Position numbers and translations under genes: made by a program. The notes beneath the pieces are model-generated. The model made no database searches. It had not been told where the DNA came from and saw nothing but the letters and a program-made list of their open reading frames with translations. Positions 53,116 through 62,112 of a stretch of 64,000 nucleotides of DNA are shown in pieces. The stretch is from Bacillota bacterium. Its GTDB lineage: Bacteria > Bacillota > Clostridia > Christensenellales > Aristaeellaceae. The stretch lies in the NCBI GenBank assembly GCA_023411375.1, contig JAEYOW010000044.1, positions 124,001 through 188,000 on the forward strand. The letters run 5' to 3'. Position 1 is the first letter of the stretch. Every line of letters starts with the position of its first letter.

Positions 53116-54369
53116 TTATTTCGCGGCCGCTCCAATGGCGTTTTCCGGCTTCTTCTTCTGAATGCCGCTCCAGGCATGCATAACCAGCGCCAGCGCAATA
53201 ACGCCATAGGAAATGAACACCCTGAAATACTCGCCGATGGCCGCGTCGCCAAACAGGTTTTTGCCCGCCGCAGGCGCCACGATAAACAGCAGATGGAATA
53301 GAAAGCAGCCCAGCAGCGCCTGGCTGTTGGTCGCACGCCTGATGGACGCGCCGCCGACCAGAATGGCCGCGCCCGCATACAGGCCCACCTGCTCATGCGC
53401 GCCGTAGGTTTGGAAGGAACCCATGTTTTGCACAAAAATCAGCTGTCCCCAGCCCGCAAGTACCGTGGAAATCATGATTGCGATGATGCGCACGCGGTCC
53501 ACGTTGATACCCGACGCGTTTGCGACGGTGCGGTTCTGACCCACCGCACGGAACTGCTGGCCAATGCGGGTTTTCATAATTCCCACATTGAACAGGCACA
53601 ACGCGCCGACCACAATAAACGTAACCATGGGAACCTGTACCATGGAAAACAGCTCCGCAGCCGCGGGAATCTGGTAAAGCAGGCACAAGGCTCCCAGCGC
53701 CCCGATGCTGATGAACCCCTTCTTTTTATCAACCCGCTTGAAAAGGATCAGCGCCAGCACCCCAAGCGCAATCGCCGCGCAGCAGATATACAGCGCCGGG
53801 CCGAAGGAAATGCGCCAGATTCCGTCCAGCGCGTATTTAAACCCGCGCTCGGTGGAGAGGTCGATGGTGTTGGCAACGCCCGTGGAGCCCTTGATGACCA
53901 GACCGGGCGCGTTCAGTGGAATCAGGTTGCCAAACACAAACAGGAACAGCAGTTGGTACAATCCGTTCGCGAAATACCCCAGTATTAGCGAGCCGATCAT
54001 TTCCTGCCCCTTCATCTTGTTCATCAGCTTTCCGATCAGATAGCCGAAGAACGCCGCGATCGGCACGGTCATCAGCAGCGCGAGGGAGAAGCCCCCGATG
54101 CCGCTCACACCCCACTCAATCACCCACAGCGCCGCAATCTGCGCGGCCATCGCGCCGATAGTAACGGCAAAGTTGATACCCATGCCGGCGATGATGGGGA
54201 TGATAAGCGCCAGCACAAGGAACGCGTTTCTGGAAAGCCTGCCAAAAAGCTCATAGATGACATAGGATACGGGTTGCCTGGAGTACACCATGCAGACGGC
54301 GCACAGCAAAACGAACATGACCGTGACCGCATTGCTGCGCAAGAGGCCGCGGATATCGTTCTTACGCAC
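53116..54369 (-). CDS. ABC transporter permease, BmpA/YufQ-type, second permease
   Basis: A 417-residue permease with about ten helices (VTVMFVLLCAVCMVY, LVLALIIPIIAGMGINFAV), the cytoplasmic NVGIMKTRIGQQFRAVGQNRTVANASGI loop typical of RbsC/YufPQ proteins, and GLYAGAAILVGGASI. GTG at 54369 (GGGAGG eight bases before it) is preferred over ATG at 54399, and gives an 8-base overlap with the upstream permease. It is the last gene of the DUF3798-associated importer. Confidence 0.9.
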   Translation of the reverse strand: MRKNDIRGLLRSNAVTVMFVLLCAVCMVYSRQPVSYVIYELFGRLSRNAFLVLALIIPIIAGMGINFAVTIGAMAAQIAALWVIEWGVSGIGGFSLALLMTVPIAAFFGYLIGKLMNKMKGQEMIGSLILGYFANGLYQLLFLFVFGNLIPLNAPGLVIKGSTGVANTIDLSTERGFKYALDGIWRISFGPALYICCAAIALGVLALILFKRVDKKKGFISIGALGALCLLYQIPAAAELFSMVQVPMVTFIVVGALCLFNVGIMKTRIGQQFRAVGQNRTVANASGINVDRVRIIAIMISTVLAGWGQLIFVQNMGSFQTYGAHEQVGLYAGAAILVGGASIRRATNSQALLGCFLFHLLFIVAPAAGKNLFGDAAIGEYFRVFISYGVIALALVMHAWSGIQKKKPENAIGAAAK

Positions 54370-56233
54370 GCGAACCACCTCCCGACTTGGTAAGCGCATA
54401 GAGGATAATACCGTTGGAAATGAGTATACGCAGGGTTTCCGATATGGTGGAACCCGGCACCAGAACGTTGGCGACCGGCATGCCCAGCGTCAGAACGCCC
54501 TGGAAAAGGAAGGTTCCGATCAGCACATGACTGATTTTACACCGCGAGGTTGACGCGCCACCGATCAGGATGGCGGACGCGGCGATAAAGCCCATCTGGC
54601 GCGGCGCGGTGTATAGCTGCATGAAGCCGTAGCTCTGCGAATAGACCAGAATGCCTACCGCGCCCAGCACGGTGGAAAGCGTCGTGCCGATAATGCGCAT
54701 CTTGTCAACGCTGATGCCCGTGGCCTCCGCAAAGCGGGGGTTGTTGCCGACCGCCTGCATCGCCACGCCCGTTTTGGACCGGGTAAAGAGCCATACCAGG
54801 AAGCAGGCGAGCAGCATGAACAAAAGAAGACCGGTGGGCACAACGAAATCACCGATGTTAAAGGCGAGCAGGTCGTCCAGAATGTGCTTGAAGTTTGTGG
54901 AATCCAAGCCAATGGTATTACGCAGCCCCGTACCCAGCGGCCACCTCAGCTTGAGGGAGGTGAACGGCAGCACCAGCCACGCAATGCACATCAGCGATAC
55001 GATGGAGAAGCCCACATAGGTGGTCACGGACATTTCCTCGCCCTTCAGCCGGTTAAGCAGCAGCGAGTACAGGTAGCCCGCGGCGGCCGCGATCGCCACG
55101 CCCACCACAATGGCAAACAGGAACCCTCCCCAGCCCGGAATGCCCATTTCAATGGTGACCAGGCCGCCAATCAAGCCGGCCACCAGTCCGATGGGCAAGC
55201 CAAGGTTCAGGCTGATGCCGCATTGAATACCAGGCACCATCGCCAGCACCATGATGGAGTTCATCCCCATGCGCACCACTGTATTGGATAGCAGCGTGGG
55301 CAGCGAAAGGTCATAAAACAGCGACATAAAGCACAGCAGGATAAAGAAAAGTCCGATGATAACCCTCGGTATGCCAAGCTTTAAAACCAGCAGCTCGTAA
55401 AAAAGAACGAGCAGCCCAAAAACCGCAAGGGCTATGCCAAGGTAAACCGTGTCGTCCGCGTAGCGGATCAGGAAGGCGGACGTGGAGTTGCCAAGGGCCG
55501 TTCCGCTTCCCTGTTCAATGTAGCGGTCATACTGGGTGGTAAAGGAATCGCCGCTTTGGAAGGTAATGCCCGCGATCGTGCCCTTCAGCGTCGCAAGCGC
55601 GCTGTCGTCCAGCACCGGATAAACCTCGCGCAGCGCGTTGCCCACAAGCACAAACTTCTCATCCGCGGCGGCTCTCAGGCCGATCATCTCGGGTGTGTCC
55701 GCAAAGCCGGACATGTCCACGGCAACTTTTTCTTCCTCCGGCACATCCTCGCCCGCCTCAAGCCTGGCGGCGCGCTCCGCCTCCGCGGCGGCCTTCGCCT
55801 CGGCGATGTGCTCGTTGACGTATGCCCGTTGAGCTTCCGCCTCGCACAGGGTATATTTCTCCAGCGCAGCGGCATACTGGTCAACGGCCTTATTCAAGTT
55901 TGACGTATCAAGCGTTTCATAGTCCGTGGTGGAGTTGGAGTATTGCGCGCGCGCGTCCTCCTCCGCCTTTTGAACGGCTTCGCGGATGGCGGACATGCCG
56001 CCGCCCTCCTCCTTCACCTTGGCGGTGGCTTCCTTCTTGGCGATGGCGACATAGCTTTCCACCACGCCTTCGCCGGTTGCGTTCAGCAGCGTACGCAGGC
56101 GCAGCGTGTTCAAAATCTCCGCGCCCCGCTCCCCGTCTCGCAGCGGCAAATGGACGCAGCCCAAGACAATTAAAGCCAGGGAGACAACAAACAGCGCAAT
56201 GGCAATCATGCGCCTTGCCTTGCTCTTCGTCAT
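54362..56233 (-). CDS. ABC transporter permease, YufP-type, with large extracytoplasmic insertion
   Basis: A 623-residue permease, about 250 residues longer than usual. After helix 1 (about 9-28) come some 230 residues outside the membrane: Ala/Glu/Lys-rich coiled coil (about 60-165) and a globular part (about 170-260). Helix 2 starts near 263 and the rest looks like a normal RbsC/YufP permease, with the GVAMQAVGNNPRFAEATGISVDKMRI loop. The ATG at 56233 overlaps the ATPase gene's stop by 4 bases, so earlier in-frame starts are rejected. Confidence 0.9.
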   Translation of the reverse strand: MTKSKARRMIAIALFVVSLALIVLGCVHLPLRDGERGAEILNTLRLRTLLNATGEGVVESYVAIAKKEATAKVKEEGGGMSAIREAVQKAEEDARAQYSNSTTDYETLDTSNLNKAVDQYAAALEKYTLCEAEAQRAYVNEHIAEAKAAAEAERAARLEAGEDVPEEEKVAVDMSGFADTPEMIGLRAAADEKFVLVGNALREVYPVLDDSALATLKGTIAGITFQSGDSFTTQYDRYIEQGSGTALGNSTSAFLIRYADDTVYLGIALAVFGLLVLFYELLVLKLGIPRVIIGLFFILLCFMSLFYDLSLPTLLSNTVVRMGMNSIMVLAMVPGIQCGISLNLGLPIGLVAGLIGGLVTIEMGIPGWGGFLFAIVVGVAIAAAAGYLYSLLLNRLKGEEMSVTTYVGFSIVSLMCIAWLVLPFTSLKLRWPLGTGLRNTIGLDSTNFKHILDDLLAFNIGDFVVPTGLLLFMLLACFLVWLFTRSKTGVAMQAVGNNPRFAEATGISVDKMRIIGTTLSTVLGAVGILVYSQSYGFMQLYTAPRQMGFIAASAILIGGASTSRCKISHVLIGTFLFQGVLTLGMPVANVLVPGSTISETLRILISNGIILYALTKSGGGSRA

Positions 56234-57840
56234 TGCGGGACGCCCCCTTTCCTGTGGTGTTCGGCAGGCTTGATGCCTGACATCGCAAGGCCGAAGTCCG
56301 CGTCGGAGGTATCCGGCACGAGCGTATCCACAAGCTTTCCTTCGGACACAATCGCAATCCGGTCGCAAATGCTGCGCAGCTCCTGCAGCTCGGAGGAAAC
56401 CATTACAATGGTCATGCCCTGCTCCCGGTTAAGTCGGACCAGCGTTTCCAGCACCAGCTTTTTTGCGCCGATGTCGATGCCCCGGGTCGGCTCCGATACG
56501 AACAAAAATTTAGGGCCTAACGCCAAAGCGCGCGCAATGCAAACCTTCTGCTGGTTTCCGCCTGATAGCGTGCCCGCGTGCTGCGTGGCGGAGAAGCACC
56601 GGATGTCAAGGTCTTTGATCATCTTTTCGGCAAGCTTTCGAATCGCCCTCGCGTTTTTCAGGGTGATGGGGCCGAGTCTGTGCAGATACTCGCCCTTAAT
56701 TTGCATGGCGTTAAAGACGATGTTGTCCTCGATGGACTGGTCCAGCAGCAGCCCTACGCCCTTGCGGTCCTCAGAAACCATGGCGATTCCAGAGCGCAGC
56801 GCGTCCCCGGCATTGCCAATTTTAAGCGGCTGGCCGAAAAACTCGACATCTCCCCGCATGTCGTACAGGCTCATGATACCGTTGGGTATTCCCAGCTTGC
56901 CCTGCCCCGCAAGGCCGCCGATACCCAGTATCTCGCCTTCATAAACCTCAATCGATACGCCGCGAACCTCCTCGCCCGGCATATCCACATATAAATCGGT
57001 GGCCTTGAGCGCCACCCTTTCATGCGGCGCCCTGCGGGGCGCGGCTTCCACCACGCTTTCCCCTTTTCGGCCGATCATCAGCTCCGCCAGCTCCACGATG
57101 GTGGTATCCTTCGTCTGACGCACGGCGGCAAGTTTGCCGTCGCGCAGTATGGTGATCGAATCGGCGGCCGCGACCACTTCGTCCAGGCGGTGCGTAATAA
57201 AGATGATCGCGATGCCGTTCGCGGCAATCTGCTTCATGACCGAAATGAGCTGCATGGCCTCGGACTCGGTGAGCACCGCGGTCGGCTCGTCAAACACCAG
57301 CAGCTTGATGCCGGTCTTATCAATCTCACGGGCAATTTCAACAAACTGCATATACCCAACGGGCATGCCCTCCACGCGCGTATACTCGTCAATGCTCATG
57401 CCCACGCTGTCCAGGGCCTTGCGCGCGTCGTTTGACATGGCGTCCATGTCGAGGGTTTCCAGACCTTTTCCAAACAGGTGGCTGAATACGTTCGGATGGG
57501 AAATTTCGCGGTTAAGCTTAATGTTCTCCGTAATGGTAAAACCGGGCAGGAGCATAAATTCCTGGTGCACCATGCCAATTCCCTTTACCATGGCGTCGTG
57601 CGGCGAGGTGATTTGGGCGTCTTCTCCATCAAGAAGCACCGCTCCCTCAAAGCCGCCGGTGCTGTGGATGACGGGCATGCCAAAAAGAACGTTCATGAGC
57701 GTGGACTTACCGGCGCCGTTTTCACCCAGCAGCGCGTGTATTTCGCCGGGACGCACGGACAGGGAGACATCGTTCAGAACGGAGTTTTCGCCATAGCGCT
57801 TGGTGATGTTTTTCATTTCTAGAACATACTCTGCGCTCAA
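56230..57840 (-). CDS. Tandem-domain ABC transporter ATPase, RbsA/YufO-like
   Basis: A 536-residue ATPase with two nucleotide-binding domains. The first has Walker A GENGAGKST (about 37-45), VHQEFMLLP and LLVFDEPTAVLTESE. The second has a degenerate P-loop (GIGGLAGQGKLGI), an intact signature LSGGNQQKVCIARAL and FLFVSEPTRGIDIGA, as is usual for sugar/nucleoside RbsA-type proteins. The start is TTG 57840 with AAGGAGG eleven bases upstream. Confidence 0.94.
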   Translation of the reverse strand: MSAEYVLEMKNITKRYGENSVLNDVSLSVRPGEIHALLGENGAGKSTLMNVLFGMPVIHSTGGFEGAVLLDGEDAQITSPHDAMVKGIGMVHQEFMLLPGFTITENIKLNREISHPNVFSHLFGKGLETLDMDAMSNDARKALDSVGMSIDEYTRVEGMPVGYMQFVEIAREIDKTGIKLLVFDEPTAVLTESEAMQLISVMKQIAANGIAIIFITHRLDEVVAAADSITILRDGKLAAVRQTKDTTIVELAELMIGRKGESVVEAAPRRAPHERVALKATDLYVDMPGEEVRGVSIEVYEGEILGIGGLAGQGKLGIPNGIMSLYDMRGDVEFFGQPLKIGNAGDALRSGIAMVSEDRKGVGLLLDQSIEDNIVFNAMQIKGEYLHRLGPITLKNARAIRKLAEKMIKDLDIRCFSATQHAGTLSGGNQQKVCIARALALGPKFLFVSEPTRGIDIGAKKLVLETLVRLNREQGMTIVMVSSELQELRSICDRIAIVSEGKLVDTLVPDTSDADFGLAMSGIKPAEHHRKGGVPQ

Positions 57841-57864
57841 TTAAGATGAACCTCCTTCACGAAG

Positions 57865-57894
57865 ATAGGCCCGCCCGTAAGGGGGCGGGCCTAT
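57865..57894 (-). other. Intercistronic stem-loop between binding protein and ATPase
   Basis: ATAGGCCCGCCC, six-base loop, GGGCGGGCCTAT is a perfect 12-pair stem, 20 bases after the binding-protein stop, with no U-run on the minus strand. Confidence 0.75.
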
Positions 57895-57914
57895 TTTCAC
57901 GCTTCTAAAGCGTA

Positions 57915-59051
57915 TTACACGTAATCGTTAAAATCAACGGGGGCCAACAGGATGGTGTAATAGTTGTCGAACGTATCGCCGTCGGCGTTGGTATAGAGGG
58001 CGACCTTCGCGCCGTCGATCTTGTTGTTGAACATCTCGGCCAGCTTCGCGCCGTCGTTGCGCTCGGTGATGCTGCCCTCAATGTAGCCCTTGGCGTACTC
58101 TACGCCGATCTCGATTACGGTCATCGCGACGGGAGAAGCCCAGGTGGAGAAGCGGCTGACCGCGTCATGCTCGGCAAGCTTGGCGGCGATCTGCTTCAGC
58201 GCGTCCTCGTCGTTGCCGCCGATCTCAAGCTCAAGGCCGAGGGTGGCGGGGAAGGCGTGGTAGGGGCTGGGGCAGCAGGGCTGCGCATAGTAGGCGGTGG
58301 GCAGATCCAGGCAGGCCGCCTGCAGGGAGGGCTGCATGCCGCAGTTGGTGGTGAAGAAGGCAACCTTCTTGCCGGCATACTTTTCAATCTGCTGGGGCAC
58401 ATCCTCCAGGATGAACTGCTGGGACGCGGACAGACCGGCCTCGGCGGTGGGGTCGGGCGCGGTCACGTCGACCATCTCGATGCCCAGAGCTTCGGCGTTT
58501 TTAACCAGCAGCTCGTGGCGGCCAACGATCAGCTCCATCGCCATGTGGCGGGGGAAGGAGTAGTGGATGAATACGTCAATGCCCCACTCGGCGCACTTTT
58601 CCATGATGGTATCGCCCTGGGCAACCTCATCGGCATACATGACGATATCGGAAGCGGCGGCAATAACGGCGGGGTCTTCCTGCGGCGTGCCTGCGATCAG
58701 CAGGATGTCGTCGCGGCCCATCTCGCGCACCTTGTCAAAGCCAGCCTTCGCGCCGGGCACAGCCTGGCACATCACAATGGCCTTCACGTCGGGGTCGGAG
58801 GCGAAGGAAACGATCTGGGAAACGGTGGTCTCCATCTCGGACATGAAGTTATCCGGATAGGTAGCGGTAACGATGTGCTCCTCGCCGTAGGTGGCGATGG
58901 CCTTTTCGGCGGCGCGGAACTCCTCCTCGCCCTGGGAAACCGTACCGGTCAGAATCGCGACCTTCCAGTTGCCTTCCTCGGCAACGGCGGCGGTGACCGC
59001 CATGGACAGCAGCATTGCCAACGCCAGAACGATGCTCAACACCTTTTTCAT
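57915..59051 (-). CDS. DUF3798-family extracellular binding protein
   Basis: A 378-residue secreted protein. Signal peptide MKKVLSIVLALAMLLSMAVT ... AVAEE (cleavage near 24), then a periplasmic-binding-protein fold with WKVAILTGTVSQGEEEFRAAEKA, VKAIVMCQAVPGAKAGFDKVREM and KKVAFFTTNCGMQPSL. I recognise the DUF3798 family, whose ligand is unknown to me. It heads a complete importer (binding protein, ATPase, two permeases) with its own promoter. ATG at 59051 follows GAGGAGG. Confidence 0.88.
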   Translation of the reverse strand: MKKVLSIVLALAMLLSMAVTAAVAEEGNWKVAILTGTVSQGEEEFRAAEKAIATYGEEHIVTATYPDNFMSEMETTVSQIVSFASDPDVKAIVMCQAVPGAKAGFDKVREMGRDDILLIAGTPQEDPAVIAAASDIVMYADEVAQGDTIMEKCAEWGIDVFIHYSFPRHMAMELIVGRHELLVKNAEALGIEMVDVTAPDPTAEAGLSASQQFILEDVPQQIEKYAGKKVAFFTTNCGMQPSLQAACLDLPTAYYAQPCCPSPYHAFPATLGLELEIGGNDEDALKQIAAKLAEHDAVSRFSTWASPVAMTVIEIGVEYAKGYIEGSITERNDGAKLAEMFNNKIDGAKVALYTNADGDTFDNYYTILLAPVDFNDYV

Positions 59052-59126
59052 GTTGGGTTCCTCCTCGTGTTTCTTTGTCGATCCAAATGCGCTGCCTTAA
59101 GAGCGGCACTGCATTGAATATTGGTT

Positions 59127-59156
59127 ATTATATCATAAGCGAAGTATAGGAGACAA
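59127..59156 (-). promoter_or_regulatory. Promoter of the DUF3798 importer operon
   Basis: Minus-strand TTGTCT (59151-59156), 18 bases, TATAAT (59127-59132), 76 bases before the start. The surrounding 59100-59255 is AT-rich with no other feature seen. Confidence 0.78.
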
Positions 59157-59255
59157 TCGTTTTCGGTTGACATCCATCTTTCGTGCATTACACCGCAAAG
59201 CCAAATATAACAAACGTTTTCATCTTATTTTTACAATCTTGAAGCGATAAAAAAC

Positions 59256-59295
59256 AATAAAAAAACAATGGGCGCGGCATCATTCAGCCGCGCCC
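59256..59295 (-). terminator. Terminator of the hpt/methyltransferase operon
   Basis: Minus-strand GGGCGCGGC, 8-base loop, GCCGCGCCC, then ATTGTTTTTTT: strong stem and U-tract 22 bases after the methyltransferase stop. Confidence 0.93.
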
Positions 59296-59316
59296 GGATA
59301 CATCAAAATCGCTATT

Positions 59317-60078
59317 TTACAGCTTCACCGACAGCGTCGCCCAGAAGCAGGGCACGCCATGCTCATGCAGATTGCCGGATCCGGCGGTGTCCTGAAACAC
59401 ATCCAAAAGGCGAAAGCCCGCCTTTAGCTGGCCGCCGATTTGCTCCTCAATGGTATGGGAAAACTGAATACCCCAGCCCTTTTCCACGCTCTCCTCATAA
59501 AGGGCCTTGTCCTTTAACGGGTTGAAGGGCAGGCGGTTCACAAGCGCGCGCTCGTCTTCGTCAAAGGCATAGGCAATGCCGTTGTCAAGCCCGGCAAGCA
59601 GCCTTCCGCCGGCTTTCAGCACGCGGAAGCACTCGCGCCAGACAGGATATACGTCCTCCACATAACAGTTGGAAACGGGGTGGAAGATCAGGTCGAAGCT
59701 TTCGTCCGCAAAAGGAAGGGGCCTGGTCATATCCGCGCGGACGGTTTGGATCTCGTAGCCCTCCCGCTCGGCCACCCGCCGCTCGCTTGCAAGCTGGGCC
59801 GGTGTGTAATCCAGCACCGTGCAAAGAGCCCCGGCTGCGGCGAACACCGGCATCTGCTGCGCCCCGCCGCTGGCAAGGCCCAGCACCCGGCTGCCGCGAA
59901 GGTCGCCAAACCAGCCGCGCGGCACAGGTTTGGTGGGGGTTAGCACAACCTGCCAGTTTCCTTGCCTGGCGGCCTCAAACGCCTCGTGCTCAATGGGCCT
60001 TCCCCATTCCCAGCCATTCTCAATCCAGCCGCCGATCACCTGCGCGTTCAGGTCCGTATACGCCGGTTTTTCGTTCAT
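59317..60078 (-). CDS. Class I SAM-dependent methyltransferase
   Basis: A 253-residue Rossmann methyltransferase. SAM-binding motif I is in SRVLGLASGGAQQMPVFAAAG followed by the acidic LDYTPAQL; motif post-I/II in RADMTRPLPFADESFDLIFHPVSN; then VWRECFRVLKAGGRLL. The N-terminus (WIENGWEWGRPIEHEAFEAARQG) is typical of small-molecule methyltransferases of this group. ATG at 60078 follows GAAGGG. It is the last gene of the unit led by DUF4364-tilS-hpt. Substrate unknown. Confidence 0.92.
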   Translation of the reverse strand: MNEKPAYTDLNAQVIGGWIENGWEWGRPIEHEAFEAARQGNWQVVLTPTKPVPRGWFGDLRGSRVLGLASGGAQQMPVFAAAGALCTVLDYTPAQLASERRVAEREGYEIQTVRADMTRPLPFADESFDLIFHPVSNCYVEDVYPVWRECFRVLKAGGRLLAGLDNGIAYAFDEDERALVNRLPFNPLKDKALYEESVEKGWGIQFSHTIEEQIGGQLKAGFRLLDVFQDTAGSGNLHEHGVPCFWATLSVKL

Positions 60079-60094
60079 AAAAATGGAACCCTTC

Positions 60095-60664
60095 TTATTT
60101 TTCCTCTCCTCCGTAAACCCGCGGAGAAAGGACGCCCACATCGGGCAAGTTGCGGTATACCTCGTCGTAATCCAGACCGTATCCCACCACAAACGCGTCG
60201 GGAATCTGGAAGCAGGAATAATCCACCGTCAGCGGCGCGACGCGGCGCGCGGGCTTGTCCAGCAGCGCGGCGATGCGCAGGCTGGAGGCGCCGCGCGAGA
60301 TCAATGATTTTTTAAGAAAATCAAGCGTCATACCGCTATCCACGATATCCTCCACGATAATCACATCCCGGCCATGAATGCTGCGGTCCAGGTCCTTGAC
60401 CAGCCTGACCTCGCCGCTGGACTGGGTGCTCGCCCCGTAGCTGGACACCGCCATGAATTCAATTTCCAGCGGCAGGTCGATCTCCCGGATCAGGTCGCTG
60501 AAAAAGACACTCGCGCCCTTGAGGATGCATACGAGCACAGGCCTCCTGCCCTCGTAGTCGCGGGTGATGCGCACGCCAAGCTCATGCACGGCTTGGGCAA
60601 GCTGCTCCTTTGTATACAAAATACTTTCCAGGTCTTTGTACAGGCTGCGTTCGTTTTCCATCAT
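60095..60664 (-). CDS. hpt: Hypoxanthine phosphoribosyltransferase
   Basis: A 189-residue purine-salvage enzyme converting hypoxanthine or guanine with PRPP to IMP or GMP. The PRPP loop VIIVEDIVDSGMTL is at 101-114, the flexible loop SSYGASTQSSGEVRLVKDLD precedes it, and FVVGYGLDYDEVYRNLP is the C-terminal base-binding segment. hpt directly follows tilS, as in many Bacillota. ATG at 60664 (AAGGAG seven bases upstream) is preferred over TTG at 60667. Confidence 0.96.
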   Translation of the reverse strand: MMENERSLYKDLESILYTKEQLAQAVHELGVRITRDYEGRRPVLVCILKGASVFFSDLIREIDLPLEIEFMAVSSYGASTQSSGEVRLVKDLDRSIHGRDVIIVEDIVDSGMTLDFLKKSLISRGASSLRIAALLDKPARRVAPLTVDYSCFQIPDAFVVGYGLDYDEVYRNLPDVGVLSPRVYGGEEK

Positions 60665-60675
60665 CAAGTCACTCC

Positions 60676-62112
60676 TTATGGTTGTATGGATGCATAGGGT
60701 ACGTACCCTGATACGTCAAGCCGGAGGCTGCCGTCTCGGGACGCGTTAACGCGCAGCTCCTCAGCGGTTACAAGCGCGGGAATCCACAGGATGCGCGAGC
60801 CAACGGCCAGCACGGGCAAAACAGGCCGAAACGCCGGGTCAATCCCTCGGTCTGTTAAAAACCGTCGGAGAGGCTTACCGCCGGGCGCGCCGAGGGGGTG
60901 GATATGGTCGCCCGGCATTGGCAGCCGCAGCACGGGGCCTTGCGAAAGAATATCCGGAGAAAGCACCGCGCTTCGCGCATCCCTGGGACAATTCTCTCCA
61001 GTGAAGGCGCAGGCGAGGGAAACGCCCGCAAACTCAAACACCGCTGGGCATTGTTCAAGACTGACCGGCGCAACGACCGGCGGCGGCGCAAGCGGCGAGC
61101 CGTCCTGCCCCCGAAGGTGCAGATACCTCCTGCCCGCCTCGGCGCACAGGCCGCAGGGCAGGTTGCGGACCGTTCCGGGCCCGGCGTCCAGCAGATTGCT
61201 CAAGCCCTGCGTATCCTCCCTCGACAGGCCGCGCTCCCCGGGCAAGCATCCGCTCAGCGCAGCGCCTTCGGAAAACCACCGGCGCAGCGCCCTGCGCTTC
61301 ACCGCCTCCGGCGCGCTGCGCAGCGCCCTCATCTCAATCGAAAAGAGGGGCGCGCGGTTCAGCAGCGCGGCATGGTAGAGCGCGTCCGCCTGCGCGGCAA
61401 GGCAATCCCCGTCCAGCCCGACCGTCTGCGCGGCTTCGGCGATATGCCTGCCCGCCCCGGGAAACAGACGTTCCATCTGCGGCAGCAGCATAAGGCGCAG
61501 CGCGTTTCGCGGGGTTACAGGCGCGGCGTTGCTCTCGTCCTCACGGTGGGGCAGTCCTTCCGCGTCCAGCGCGTCCACGAGCGCCCGCTTGGGCAACGCA
61601 AGAAACGGGCGCACGATCTGTCCGCGGCCAAACGGGGCCGACACGCGCATGCCGCATAGCCCGTCCGTGCCAGCGCCCCGCAAAAGGTGCATCAGCACGG
61701 TTTCAGCCTGATCGTCGCGATGGTGCGCGGTTAACAGCGCGTCCGCGCCATCCGCCTCCATCCGTTCCGCAAACAGGCGGCGGCGGCATTCTCTCGCGCG
61801 CGTCTCCGCGCCCGCGTCCTCCATGCCGCCGGTTAACCGTGCGTGCGCAACCGTAAGCGGCACGCCAAGCCCGTCGCACAGCTCCCGCACAAACCGCTCG
61901 TCCTCAAGCGAACTTTCGCCCCGCAGGCCGTGTTGCACATGGCAGGCAGCGAGCGAATATCCGCCCGCTTCGCGCAAGCGGCAAAGCGCGTGAAGCAGCG
62001 CGACGCTGTCCGCCCCCCCGCTAACGGCCGCCAGCAGCGCCGCGCCGGAGTGAAACAGCCCAGTCGACTTAAGCGCGGCCCTCACGGCGGGCAGTAAAAC
62101 GTCATCCATCAT
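60676..62112 (-). CDS. tilS: tRNA(Ile)-lysidine synthetase
   Basis: A 478-residue PP-loop ATPase that modifies the CAU-anticodon tRNA-Ile with lysine so that it reads AUA. SGGADS (31-36) is the PP-loop, HVQHGLR (58-64) and TAHHRDDQAETVLMHLLRGAG the adjoining motifs. A C-terminal TilS domain follows (LRLPMPGDHIHPLGAPGGKPLRRFL). Its ATG shares a base with the upstream stop (TAATG). Confidence 0.96.
   Translation of the reverse strand: MMDDVLLPAVRAALKSTGLFHSGAALLAAVSGGADSVALLHALCRLREAGGYSLAACHVQHGLRGESSLEDERFVRELCDGLGVPLTVAHARLTGGMEDAGAETRARECRRRLFAERMEADGADALLTAHHRDDQAETVLMHLLRGAGTDGLCGMRVSAPFGRGQIVRPFLALPKRALVDALDAEGLPHREDESNAAPVTPRNALRLMLLPQMERLFPGAGRHIAEAAQTVGLDGDCLAAQADALYHAALLNRAPLFSIEMRALRSAPEAVKRRALRRWFSEGAALSGCLPGERGLSREDTQGLSNLLDAGPGTVRNLPCGLCAEAGRRYLHLRGQDGSPLAPPPVVAPVSLEQCPAVFEFAGVSLACAFTGENCPRDARSAVLSPDILSQGPVLRLPMPGDHIHPLGAPGGKPLRRFLTDRGIDPAFRPVLPVLAVGSRILWIPALVTAEELRVNASRDGSLRLDVSGYVPYASIQP

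Noticed and set aside
54370..54399. ATG at 54399 as start of the second YufQ-type permease
   Set aside because: It would overlap the upstream gene by 38 bases without a ribosome binding site; GTG 54369 has GGGAGG at good spacing and the usual 8-base overlap.
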